A DNA stretch of 64,000 bases, from the NCBI RefSeq assembly GCF_000763575.1, contig NZ_CP009170.1, forward strand, positions 1,553,501 to 1,617,500, read 5' to 3'. Origin of the DNA: Thermoanaerobacter kivui (lineage in GTDB: Bacteria > Bacillota > Thermoanaerobacteria > Thermoanaerobacterales > Thermoanaerobacteraceae). Position numbers and translations under genes: made by a program. A model generated the notes under the pieces. That model was not told the DNA's origin. It worked only from the letters and a program-made list of their open reading frames with translations, and did not search any database. Below, in pieces: positions 55,652-64,000 of this stretch. Every line of letters begins with the position of its first letter. Within the stretch, counting starts at the first letter, position 1.

Positions 55652-57214
55652 TTAATTTTCTTTATTAAGTTTGTACTCTATTGAATCAACAAGGGCCCTC
55701 CAACTGGCCTCAATAATATCTGTAGAAACCCCAATTGTGCTCCATGAATCTTTTCCGTCTGTCGACTCTATTATAACTCTAACTTTAGCAGCAGTTGCAG
55801 AATTAGAATCCAAAACCCTCACTTTATAATCTGTCAACCTCATCTCTTTTATCTGTGGGTAAAATCTCTCCAACACTCTTCTTACAGCATTATCAAGAGC
55901 ATGCACTGGGCCGTCTCCATCTGCAGCAGCTATTTCTTCCACTCCATCTACTTCCACCTTTATAATTGCAAAAGAATTAACACTATTGACAGTGGGTTCA
56001 TTTACAATAACTTTAAATTCTTTTAAATTAAAAGCCGGCTTGTATCTTCCAAGGACTTTTCTTATCAAAAGTTCTAAAGAGCCTCCTGCATTTTCATATT
56101 GATACCCCAAATACTCCATTTCTTTTAATTTGTCGAGAATCAATTTTGTTTCAGGTGAATCTTTTGTGATTGTCGGGTCCATCTCGTTTATAGCATTTAA
56201 AACTGCCCCTCTTCCGGCAACTTCAGAAATCAAAAAAGTTCTGCTATTTCCCACTAAAGATGGGTCAATCAGTTCATAAGAGTAAGTATTTTTATTTACA
56301 GCATCAGCATGCATCCCCGCTTTGTGGGAAAAAGCGTTTTTCCCCACATAAGGCGCTCTTTCATCGTGAGTGACATTTGCAATTTCACTTACAAACCTCG
56401 CTAAATGAGTCAATTGTTTTAGATTTTCATCAGGCACACATTTATATCCCATAAGTAATTGCAAATTCGGTATCAAGGTACATAAATTCGCATTGCCACA
56501 TCTTTCACCATAACCATTTATTGTACCTTGTACTTGTATTGCACCTGCCTCAACTGCCATTATGGAATCTGCGACAGCCATTCCGTTATCATTATGACAG
56601 TGTATTCCTACTTCTGTATTAAATTTATCCACAACAGTTTTTGTTATTTCATAAACCTCCATAGGAAAAGCTCCGCCTTTTGTATCACACAAGCATACAC
56701 TGTCTGCGCCCGCTTCTAATGCTACTTCTAATGTCTTTAAAGCATACTCTGGATTTTGTTTGTAACCATCAAAAAAATGCTCTGCATCAAATATAACTGA
56801 CTTACCTTTGTCTTTAAAAAACTTTACTGTATCATAAATCATTTTTAAGTTTTCTTCTAAAGTAGTTTTCAAAATTTCTGTAACTTGAAAGTCCCATGAC
56901 TTGCCAAAAATAGTTACTACCTCTGTGTCAGCATTTAAAAGGGAAATCACATTAGCATCCTCTTCGGTAGTTGTATTCGCTCTTCTTGTGCTGCCAAAAG
57001 CGATTAATTTAGCATTTCTTAATTTAATATTTTTAACTCTTTCAAAAAATTCAATATCTTTAGGATTAGACCCAGGATTACCGGCCTCAATATAGGTTAC
57101 ACCAAACTCATCAAGAACCTTAACTATCTTTAATTTATCTTCCACAGTAAAAGATATACCTTGTCCTTGAACTCCATCTCTTAATGTTGTGTCATATATC
57201 CGTATACTCTTCAC
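55652..57214 (-). CDS. cimA: Citramalate synthase
   Basis: A 520-aa enzyme of the isopropylmalate-synthase superfamily, joining pyruvate and acetyl-CoA to (R)-citramalate, the threonine-independent entry to isoleucine. The TIM barrel (TLRDGVQGQG, HCHNDNGMAVA, GYGERCGNANL) precedes a LeuA-type dimerisation/regulatory domain (NSFAIIKVEVDG to the end). The long form and GNANL suit CimA over LeuA. Translation starts at a GTG behind GGGGGATG. It has no other isoleucine genes beside it here. Confidence 0.9.
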   Translation of the reverse strand: MKSIRIYDTTLRDGVQGQGISFTVEDKLKIVKVLDEFGVTYIEAGNPGSNPKDIEFFERVKNIKLRNAKLIAFGSTRRANTTTEEDANVISLLNADTEVVTIFGKSWDFQVTEILKTTLEENLKMIYDTVKFFKDKGKSVIFDAEHFFDGYKQNPEYALKTLEVALEAGADSVCLCDTKGGAFPMEVYEITKTVVDKFNTEVGIHCHNDNGMAVADSIMAVEAGAIQVQGTINGYGERCGNANLCTLIPNLQLLMGYKCVPDENLKQLTHLARFVSEIANVTHDERAPYVGKNAFSHKAGMHADAVNKNTYSYELIDPSLVGNSRTFLISEVAGRGAVLNAINEMDPTITKDSPETKLILDKLKEMEYLGYQYENAGGSLELLIRKVLGRYKPAFNLKEFKVIVNEPTVNSVNSFAIIKVEVDGVEEIAAADGDGPVHALDNAVRRVLERFYPQIKEMRLTDYKVRVLDSNSATAAKVRVIIESTDGKDSWSTIGVSTDIIEASWRALVDSIEYKLNKEN

Positions 57215-57430
57215 AATGCATCCCCCTTTATACCTTTTTTATGTATAGAACATATTTTATCAAATTGAACTGATAAAGTGAAGAGGGAAATTTATATTAT
57301 TCCAACTCCATTACTTTCTTTTTTCCTGTTGTGCTATAATACTATTAGTTGTACAATTCTTTGCATGTAAATAGACTAGATGTAAAATGACTTAGCTACC
57401 GCCAATTCTTCAACAAACAGGAGGTGTTAT

Positions 57431-58789
57431 ATGGCAACTAAAGAAGAAATAAAAGAAATACTTAATTTGGCATTACCTGCAGTTGGAGAAATGCTTTTAT
57501 ACATGGTAGTGTGGGTAATAGATACTATGATGGTAGGGCAGTTTGGTGGTAAAGACAGTGTCAGCGCTGTAGGTCTTGCCTCGGAAATTATATACACTTT
57601 CTCTAATATTTTTATTGCAATGGGAGTTTCTATAGGTGTAACTTCTTATGTTGCTAGAAGTATTGGAGCAAAAGATTTTAAATCTGCTAAAGAATACGCA
57701 TCCCATGGAATTTTCTTAGGAATTATAGTTGCTACTTCAATTTCCATATTCCTTTTTATTTTTGCAGAAAATTTATTAAAAATAGCCGGTGCTTATGGTA
57801 ATGTACTTATATTAGGAAAAATATTTATAAAAATATCATCAATAGGCATTTTGTTTAGTATGGTTATGAATGTTTTAAATGCTATATTAAGAGCCCAAGG
57901 AAATACTAAAACTCCTATGATAGCTGCAAGTATTGTTATATTTATTAACATCGTACTTGATTGGATTTTGATATTTGGTAGATTTGGACTACCTGCTTTA
58001 GGCGCAAAAGGTTCAGCAATAGCCACAATGACAGCTCAAATAATAGGATTTATTTTTATTATTTTATATTACAAAAGGTATATGGTACTTTCACTCAAAT
58101 TTAATGTTCTTTTCAAAGTAAATAAACAAAAAATTATAGAAATATTAAAACTCTCCTTCCCTGCATCACTCCAAGAAGCTGCTTTCGATATAAGCAGGCT
58201 TGTATCTATATTTATGATAATGCATCTTGGAACAGTTGCCTTTGCAGCAAATCAAATAACAACAACAATTGAATCCATATCTTTTATGCCTGGATGGGGC
58301 TTTGCAATCGCTGCAACTACAATGGCAGGCCAAATGGTAGGCGCCAAAAACTATGACAGTGCAAAAAGATATACAAGAATTTCTGCCCTCTTTGCTGTTG
58401 GAATTATGTCTACAATGTCAATATTATTCTTAACAATACCCCACCTTTTTATAAGGGCTTTTATAAATGACAGTGAAGTAATTGCAGAAGGAATTCTGTG
58501 TCTTATGGTGGCTTCAATTGAACAGCCTTTTATGGCAATTGGAATGGTATATGGAGGAGGGCTTAAAGGAAGTGGAAATACAAAAACGCCTTTTATAATT
58601 TCTACAATATCCAGCTGGTGTATAAGACTGCCTTTAATGTACATTGTCATATATATATTAAAATTAGGTGTTGTAGCTGTATGGTTTGTAACAGCTATAC
58701 AATGGTCATTTGAAGGCATTACTATGTACATCTATTTTAGAAAAGAAATAAATAAACTCAAAAAGAGAAAAGAAATTAATGGTATTTAA
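57431..58789 (+). CDS. MATE family efflux transporter
   Basis: A 452-aa protein with about 12 membrane helices in two homologous halves of the MATE/DinF type. Visible: AVGEMLLYMVVWVIDTMMVG, FGGKDSVSAVGLA in the first half and an equivalent AANQITTTIE in the second. It probably exports a cationic drug or metabolite using sodium or proton flow. AGGAGGTG precedes ATG. Confidence 0.92.
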   Translation: MATKEEIKEILNLALPAVGEMLLYMVVWVIDTMMVGQFGGKDSVSAVGLASEIIYTFSNIFIAMGVSIGVTSYVARSIGAKDFKSAKEYASHGIFLGIIVATSISIFLFIFAENLLKIAGAYGNVLILGKIFIKISSIGILFSMVMNVLNAILRAQGNTKTPMIAASIVIFINIVLDWILIFGRFGLPALGAKGSAIATMTAQIIGFIFIILYYKRYMVLSLKFNVLFKVNKQKIIEILKLSFPASLQEAAFDISRLVSIFMIMHLGTVAFAANQITTTIESISFMPGWGFAIAATTMAGQMVGAKNYDSAKRYTRISALFAVGIMSTMSILFLTIPHLFIRAFINDSEVIAEGILCLMVASIEQPFMAIGMVYGGGLKGSGNTKTPFIISTISSWCIRLPLMYIVIYILKLGVVAVWFVTAIQWSFEGITMYIYFRKEINKLKKRKEINGI

Positions 58790-58791
58790 TT

Positions 58792-59184
58792 TTACCATTT
58801 TAGCATAACAATACTCATTAAAACAACTCCAATAATTATTGACATCGTTATAAAAACAGAAGCCAGGTTGGGATTAAGTCTTCTTTCATTAGAATATACT
58901 ACAGCCACCATTGGAGTTGGGAGTATAGAACCAATTGCAATAATTTTTACAATCAATTGGCTTGTATCAAATAAAAATGCCAACAATAAAAATAAAATGA
59001 TACCAGGCAAAAATTTTACAAACATACCTATGCCCAAAGCTTTTAACTCATCTTTATTTAAGTTAAAATCTAAAAAGTAACCTATTGTAAATAAAACAAG
59101 AAAACTGTTAGGTATAGAGAGCTGATAAATAAAATCTTTAACAATTCCTCCTAACTTAATATTTAAAAAATTCATCAAAAGCAC
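58792..59184 (-). pseudogene. C-terminal part of an AEC-family transporter
   Basis: The frame of 130 codons has about four helices with LSIPNSFLVLFTIGYFLDF and GSILPTPMVAVVYSN, the second half of an auxin-efflux-carrier-type permease. The N-terminal half and a ribosome site are absent. Its 5' edge abuts the transposase remnant, suggesting the insertion or its excision deleted the rest. Confidence 0.7.
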
Positions 59185-59257
59185 TAATATATAAATATCT
59201 AGAAGGGTATTCTAATCATTCCTCCAAAATAATGAATATATACAAAAGCAAAAAATT

Positions 59258-59395
59258 ATCGACACAGAATTTATATTGGGGCTATTTGGAGGAGAAAAAC
59301 AAATAGCAAAGAAAGAATTTGAAAAATATATGAATGAAAAAAACGAAGATGTGTGTCTTGATTATAAAGAGAAGCATAGTAATTATTACTATTAA
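59258..59395 (+). pseudogene. Remnant of a Y1 (IS200/REP-associated type) transposase
   Basis: The plus strand encodes DTEFILGLFGGEKQIAKKEF and KYMNEKNEDVCLDYKEK before a stop. This resembles the C-terminal helix of Y1-type transposases, which share EFILxLF and a charged helix. No catalytic HUH or Tyr motif remains. Confidence 0.45.
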
Positions 59396-59457
59396 AGACA
59401 GGGATAGAAATTACATCATTAATACTATTTATAATATATAAAAATTAACGCAAAATT

Positions 59458-59934
59458 TTATTGATTTGATTTTCTTAATAAGGCATCTCCCTTAGTTTCT
59501 ACATTTATTTCAACCTGGCCTTTTGCATTATTACCTACAATTTTTATTCTGCTTTTACCTTTTTTAGTTTCTATAATTTTTTCTCCTTTTTCACTTTGTT
59601 CAAATACTTTTATTACTTCATTATCAGGTGTAATAAAAACCAATTTAAATTTTCCTCTATCCACCTGCGAATCAAATCTAATTATAACTGCACCATTGCC
59701 CTCTGACTTGATATCCCAAATTGTTTCCATTCCATAAAAGCCGTTATATTTTATTTTTAAATTGTTATTTATGTTATTTTCGATCCTTTTTGAAAAGCTA
59801 TAGCTATCTCCTACATTTACTATTTTTGAATCATCATCATATATATCCTTCTGATACTTGTTAATATTTTCACATCCACAAAAAGTTAATATAATCAATG
59901 ATAAAATTAAGAATATCTTAAAAAAACTCTTCAT
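59458..59934 (-). CDS. Putative lipoprotein
   Basis: A 158-aa protein with a lipoprotein-type signal (KIFLILSLIILTFCGC, lipobox near TFCGC) followed by a small beta-rich domain with charged strands (VIIRFDSQVDRGKFKLVF, ETKKGKSRIKIVG). No family is recognised. It may bind the surface or sense envelope stress. The gene has a fair GGAGG site and stands alone between remnants. Confidence 0.75.
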   Translation of the reverse strand: MKSFFKIFLILSLIILTFCGCENINKYQKDIYDDDSKIVNVGDSYSFSKRIENNINNNLKIKYNGFYGMETIWDIKSEGNGAVIIRFDSQVDRGKFKLVFITPDNEVIKVFEQSEKGEKIIETKKGKSRIKIVGNNAKGQVEINVETKGDALLRKSNQ

Positions 59935-60012
59935 TATGCAATAACACCTCCAATATAGGTATAAAATAATACTTTTAAAGTTCTGTATAACTAAGGGACG
60001 TTTCGTTTGTCA

Positions 60013-60213
60013 TTAAATCCTACCTTCTTTCATTAAATAATCAATTGCTTTTTGAAGCTCTGCTTGAACCTTTTTATATTCTATTGTTTTCCATTCTTTT
60101 AATAGTGGTATAAACCTGGCATTTTTCGTATTTTTGATCTTTTTAATTAAAAGAAGTATCATTCCACGGTTTCTATCTTTTAATTCACAAACAAAACGTA
60201 ATTTTCTATTTTA
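60013..60213 (-). pseudogene. Possible 3' gene remnant
   Basis: On the minus strand the frame is open for about 66 codons (KLRFVCELKDRNRGMILLL, ARFIPLLKEW, QAELQKAIDYLMKEGRI) to TAA at 60013, with no start codon and a stop before it. The charged, helical character suggests a truncated gene. Its origin is unknown. It sits between the lipoprotein and SWIM genes; nothing else is visible in 59935-60314. Confidence 0.35.
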
Positions 60214-60314
60214 ACGTATCCCTTCTCTCTCATTCTTGTTACTGCCTTCCAAAAAATGGCTTATCATAGCAAAAATATCGAGAAAATAGAGCGTTTTCTT
60301 GTCTTGCCTTTGTC

Positions 60315-61988
60315 TTATTTAATTTTGCTCAGTTCATCAATAAATGCCGGTCTCTTTTTATATAAGCTCATCAACTCATTTTTTATTTCTTTTTGGCTTT
60401 TCTCGCCAGCTATTTTTTTATATCTTTTAAGTATTTCACATACTTTTTGATAGTCACTTCTTTTTGATGAAGAGCTTGCAGCCAGTTTTATATATTTTTT
60501 ATACACCTCAATAACTTCATCCTTAAACTTATCTTTCAACTTATCTGCATATTCTTCTATTCTTGTTGGGTTTTCTTTTACAAACTTCATAAGCTCATCT
60601 AAATCATTTTCTTCTAATATGACCTTAAGATAAATATCTCTTCCATGCCATCCCTTATAATTTTTTAGTTCTTGTTTTAAATCGTTATAAAACTCCGTCT
60701 TATCACCAGTAATTAATCCCTTTAGTTCCCGATAGTATTCAAAATTTCCGTCAAACAAAAGCTCCTTTGCTAATTTTTTCTGTTCTTCTTTTAATGAAAG
60801 CTTTTTATAGGCTTCATATCTTATCTTTTTCCACTTTGATACTAAACCAGCATATTGTTTGTCCTGTTCTTCCCATTCTAAAGCTAATTCTATAACTTTT
60901 TTGTAGTCCTTTTCTTTAAAATACTTTTGAATAAACAATTCTTTGAAAGATGTAAATTCAAGATGCTCTTTTATAAATTGTTCCGCTTCTTCTTTAGTAC
61001 CATATTTCTCTTTTAGCACATAAAGAATTTCAAGCATTTTTTCATCAATATATTTTTTATAGCTATTGTCAGGATCCTTATCTAATAAGTATTCTATTCT
61101 CATCTTCAGTTTATTTCTCAGTTCCTCTATGTCAGCAAATTCGGTACAAAGCCAAAGTATATCAATCCTATAGCTTTCCCAACCATCAAAAATCTTGTTT
61201 TCGCTTTGTTCTAATAATTTATTAAATATCTTTTCTCTTAAATCTATATCTAAATCCCTACTGCCAGCAACTATGTCTCCTATAACTTCCATGGTTTCTG
61301 ATACTAAAAAACCTATGTTTCCATCAGAATCATCTGCATATTGAAAAGCTCCAACTGCCTCCTCAAGCACTAAAAAAGCAATATCTAAGGCTAATAGAAT
61401 ATCTTCAGTATCTCTAGCTTTCTCCAATAAATCTCCCATTTCACTCACAAAATCATAAGTTTCTCTGTATGAAATAAAGCCATCTCTGTCTGTATATTTT
61501 CTAACAATAGAATCTATAAGGGTTTTGCACCTTATAAGTTCCTGTTTACTGTCACCTCTTGAATATCTAACAATAAGTCTATTTTTCAAGGTTTCATCTT
61601 CTTCTGTTATATCTACTATAATTTTTATTAGCTCTTCTTTAGAAAGATTGTTTAAGACTTCTTTTATATCTTTCTGCTTTGAAACTCCTTTTTGTACATT
61701 TGAGCCTGAATCTTGATTATTGAAAATTTCAAGTAGTTTATAAAAAGCCGCCACTTGATGTTTGCATATAGGGCCAAAATCATAAGGGCAATCACATTCT
61801 GAATAAAGAATTTCCCCATTGTCATCTAATTTTACTATAACCTCGTAGTCATCGCTGCCTTGAACTTTAAAAATATATTCATTGTCTCCTTGATTATAAG
61901 TTTCTATTATATTTCCTCCAATATAGTAGTCGTAGCCTCTATCTAAAATCGTTTCGTTGATATAGTCCTCAAAATTATATATGTTCAT
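60315..61988 (-). CDS. SWIM zinc finger protein
   Basis: A 557-aa protein. The SWIM motif (CDCPYDFGPICKHQVA, CxC...CxH) lies near residue 80. The long C-terminal part is a chain of charged helices with possible TPR-like repeats. Such proteins often sit near SNF2 helicases and bind DNA or proteins; no partner is found here. GAGGGAG precedes the ATG. Confidence 0.85.
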   Translation of the reverse strand: MNIYNFEDYINETILDRGYDYYIGGNIIETYNQGDNEYIFKVQGSDDYEVIVKLDDNGEILYSECDCPYDFGPICKHQVAAFYKLLEIFNNQDSGSNVQKGVSKQKDIKEVLNNLSKEELIKIIVDITEEDETLKNRLIVRYSRGDSKQELIRCKTLIDSIVRKYTDRDGFISYRETYDFVSEMGDLLEKARDTEDILLALDIAFLVLEEAVGAFQYADDSDGNIGFLVSETMEVIGDIVAGSRDLDIDLREKIFNKLLEQSENKIFDGWESYRIDILWLCTEFADIEELRNKLKMRIEYLLDKDPDNSYKKYIDEKMLEILYVLKEKYGTKEEAEQFIKEHLEFTSFKELFIQKYFKEKDYKKVIELALEWEEQDKQYAGLVSKWKKIRYEAYKKLSLKEEQKKLAKELLFDGNFEYYRELKGLITGDKTEFYNDLKQELKNYKGWHGRDIYLKVILEENDLDELMKFVKENPTRIEEYADKLKDKFKDEVIEVYKKYIKLAASSSSKRSDYQKVCEILKRYKKIAGEKSQKEIKNELMSLYKKRPAFIDELSKIK

Positions 61989-62069
61989 TTATACTCCCTC
62001 ACCATTCCTTTCTAAAAAGATAATTCTTCAGTATCCTTATCCAATTTCTTAACTTCTATCAATCCATTA

Positions 62070-63461
62070 CTATTTAATACATTGGATGTAATTCGAAGTA
62101 AGACTATTTTTTAACATCAATACTACACACTCCACATGATACGTATAAGGGAACATATCAACAGGCTGAACTTCTATCGTTTTGTATCCATTGTCTTCAA
62201 GATATCTTAAATCTCGTGCTAATGTGGAAGGATTACAAGAGACGTATACAATTTTTTTCGGATTTATTTTTATAATCGCTTCTAAAACAGGTGCGTCGCA
62301 TCCTTTTCTTGGAGGATCCATTATAACTACATCTGCTTTGACTCCTTTATCAGCCAACTCAGGCATTACTTTTTCCGCATCCCCTGAAATAAATTCCACG
62401 TTTTTAATGCCATTTATGTAAGCATTTCTCTTTGCGTCTTCCACTGCCTGGTGGACAGCCTCAATACCATAGACAAAGCCTGCCTTTTGTGCTGCAAACA
62501 AAGATATAGTCCCTATACCACAATACACATCTATTACAGTCTCCTCACCTTTTAAATCAGCATATTCAAGGGCTTTTCCGTATAAGACTTCTGTTTGAAC
62601 AGGATTTACCTGAAAAAATGACAAAGGGGATATTTCAAATTTTATGTCTTTTATATAGTCAATAATGTTATCGCTTCCGTAAATAGTTATATTTTCCTCC
62701 CCCATAATCACATTAGTTTTTTTGGTATTAATATTTACTACTACACTTTTAAGCCCCTTTATCTCTTCTTTTAAAACATCAATTAGTTGTTTTTTATATG
62801 GTATGTCCTTTCCACTAATCACAATAACAGCCATAACTTCCCCAGTTTTAAAAGCAACTCTTGTGACAATATGCCTTATCAGACCTTTTCCTGTTTTTTC
62901 GTCATATACAGATATGTTGTATTTTCTAATCCAATTCCTTACAATCCTGGCAATCTCATCACTAATCTCATGCTGTATCATACAACTTTCCACAGGCACA
63001 ATGTTATGAGAACGAGGAGCGTAAAAACCTGTCACAGCTTTCCCTTCAACCATTCCAACTGGAAATTGTGCTTTATTTCTATACCGCTGAGGCTTTTCCA
63101 TCCCTATGGTATCGTGGACTTTAGTATACACTTTGCCTATTCTCTCTAAATTGTCTTTGACTTTTTGTGTTTTATATTTTAACTGCCCTTCGTAGCTTAA
63201 ATGCTGTAAAGAACAGCCACCGCACTTATCTGCATAAGGACATAAAAGCTCTACTCTATCATGAGACTTTTCTAATATTTCTACTACATGACCTATAACA
63301 TAATTTTTAGAAACTTTATCTATTTCGACAATGACTTTCTCTCCTGTTAAGGCTTTTTCTACAAATACAGCAACTCCTTCAATTCTTCCAACTCCTTGCC
63401 CTTCATGTGCCATATTGTCAATATATACCTCGTATTTTTCTCCTACTTTTATGTCGTGCAA
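62070..63461 (-). CDS. rlmD: 23S rRNA (uracil-5-)-methyltransferase, RumA type (second copy)
   Basis: A 463-aa paralogue of the gene at 43525-44877 with TRAM domain, [4Fe-4S] motif (CPYADKCGGCSLQHLS), SAM motif VIDVYCGIGTISL, and catalytic VSCNPSTLARDL. Firmicutes often carry two or more of these, acting on different uridines or tRNA. It starts at TTG behind AAGGAGGCG. Symbol is a family label; specificity is not decided. Confidence 0.9.
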   Translation of the reverse strand: MHDIKVGEKYEVYIDNMAHEGQGVGRIEGVAVFVEKALTGEKVIVEIDKVSKNYVIGHVVEILEKSHDRVELLCPYADKCGGCSLQHLSYEGQLKYKTQKVKDNLERIGKVYTKVHDTIGMEKPQRYRNKAQFPVGMVEGKAVTGFYAPRSHNIVPVESCMIQHEISDEIARIVRNWIRKYNISVYDEKTGKGLIRHIVTRVAFKTGEVMAVIVISGKDIPYKKQLIDVLKEEIKGLKSVVVNINTKKTNVIMGEENITIYGSDNIIDYIKDIKFEISPLSFFQVNPVQTEVLYGKALEYADLKGEETVIDVYCGIGTISLFAAQKAGFVYGIEAVHQAVEDAKRNAYINGIKNVEFISGDAEKVMPELADKGVKADVVIMDPPRKGCDAPVLEAIIKINPKKIVYVSCNPSTLARDLRYLEDNGYKTIEVQPVDMFPYTYHVECVVLMLKNSLTSNYIQCIK

Positions 63462-63532
63462 TTCAAACGCCTCCTTTTTCCCATAATTATTATACCGTTA
63501 TATAGCAAAAAAATATAGGGGTTTCCCCCTGT

Positions 63533-63640
63533 CATTTTTGAAACATCATTATTTGCAGTTCCAATGCCCTGCTTTTGCGCAGACGCCCAAGCATCTTCTT
63601 TACCTGGTGCCTGTGGCGCTTGTACCGTTATACTATTATT
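63533..63640 (-). pseudogene. Remnant of GH15 glucoamylase gene (N-terminal domain)
   Basis: The minus strand encodes SITVQAPQAPGKEDAWASAQ and KQGIGTANNDVSKM before losing family similarity. This pattern (APGK...W....K.GIGTA) is the start of the N-terminal beta-sandwich of bacterial GH15 glucoamylases. The whole catalytic part is missing. The DNA here is GC-richer than the flanks. Confidence 0.65.
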
Positions 63641-63659
63641 TTATCGCAAATGATAGTAT

Positions 63660-63677
63660 TGTGCAAACGTTTGTTAT
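63660..63677. promoter_or_regulatory. Possible cre-like palindrome
   Basis: TGCAAACGTTTGTT fits the CcpA operator consensus except at its last two bases, with a CAAACGTTTG palindrome core. It sits upstream of the glucoamylase remnant, as expected for a carbohydrate gene, but is an incomplete match. Confidence 0.3.
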
Positions 63678-63787
63678 AATTTTAAACAAAAAAAATACAC
63701 TTAAAAAAGTTTATAAAAAAATCGGTTACCCTATTATTTATTATGCCATCTATATAGTATTTTATACCATTTTTCTAAAATTTTATT

Positions 63788-64000
63788 TTAATTACAACAT
63801 TTCATAAGTATATCATAAACTTCTGGCATCACTTTCTTTAAGTTAATAGGCTTTTTCTCAAGATTTGTAAAAGGATGCTCTGTATAACCCTGCGCTAAAA
63901 GCTTATTATCCTCTTTTCTTATTACATCATATAAAAATTTAAGGCGAGTCCCTTTTACAAATTCCAATCTGGTTCGTATTATTATAAGATCATCGTATAA
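63788..64000 (-). CDS. Acyl-CoA thioesterase (4HBT family), partial
   Basis: The 70 C-terminal codons of a hot-dog fold thioesterase of the YbgC/FadM type run off the right edge. Seen: IIRTRLEFVKGTRLKFLYDV (the strand region) and GYTEHPFTNLEKKP. The catalytic N-terminal Asp region lies outside the window, so identity is from the C-terminal half only. Confidence 0.75.
   Translation of the reverse strand, partial: LYDDLIIIRTRLEFVKGTRLKFLYDVIRKEDNKLLAQGYTEHPFTNLEKKPINLKKVMPEVYDILMKCCN

Noticed and set aside
57215-57430. T-box leader upstream of cimA
   Set aside because: The AGGGTGGNACCGCG-type T-box sequence is absent and no leader hairpin series is visible.
63538-63807. 89-codon plus-strand reading frame
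   Set aside because: It is antisense to the glucoamylase scar and then continues into very AT-rich DNA giving Ile/Tyr-rich residues; no start signal.

Overview
The window is AT-rich DNA from a thermophilic, spore-forming anaerobic Firmicute, most likely Thermoanaerobacter or a close relative. The organism call rests on the gene set and order (rpoN-cggR-gapA-pgk-tpiA-gpmI-eno-secG, cotJABC, a small acid-soluble spore protein, GlgP, CimA) and on the codon and base composition; no rRNA is present to confirm it. I could run no database search, so family names come from motifs read in the translations.

Layout. 1-9.2 kb: the central glycolytic operon on the minus strand, led by its repressor gene cggR and a CggR-type operator, with sigma-54 (rpoN) upstream. 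A 220-bp MITE with an 8-bp target duplication sits between eno and secG. 9.2-19.6 kb: acylphosphatase, a HAD phosphatase, a PerR-type regulator, a VanW/G5 surface protein, nth-queG-lon in overlapping order, a spore protein, ferredoxin, and a radical SAM gene paired with a membrane-linked winged-helix regulator.

20-34 kb: the most unusual part. A minus-strand cluster lies behind a cobalamin riboswitch. It has two mosaic copies of a metal/tetrapyrrole-type uptake module: corrinoid-type binding proteins carrying copper-amine-oxidase-N-like repeats, a secreted membrane-tethered protein with a CobN-like domain, a MotA/ExbB channel, a DUF2149 stator-like protein with an Asp in its membrane helix, a Mg-chelatase (BchI) ATPase, a full CobN, an ABC-2 exporter and a radical SAM protein. 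The two copies share 454 bp that differ at only about 3 positions and carry complementary deletions: copy 1 keeps the 3' end of bchI, copy 2 the 5' end. BchI is therefore broken, and the vitamin-B12-type ATPase survives only as a fragment.

34-49 kb: nucleoside kinase preceded by a probable 6S RNA, a PflX-like radical SAM protein, RluA-type pseudouridine synthase, RarA, HIRAN and patatin proteins, RumA, the CotJ spore-coat operon, YbaK and a SAM-riboswitch-controlled metH. 49-64 kb: glycogen phosphorylase, glucose-6-phosphate isomerase, nitroreductase, PepT, DUF1848, citramalate synthase, a MATE exporter, a lipoprotein, a SWIM-domain protein, a second RumA-type methyltransferase and a partial thioesterase.

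A second theme is gene decay. Beyond the chelatase cluster there are remnants or nonsense alleles of a Nudix hydrolase (amber codon), pckA, a PlsY-like acyltransferase, a small hypothetical gene, probably metF, an AEC transporter, a Y1 transposase and a GH15 glucoamylase. Most are below ordinary ORF-length cut-offs and would be missed by standard gene calling.
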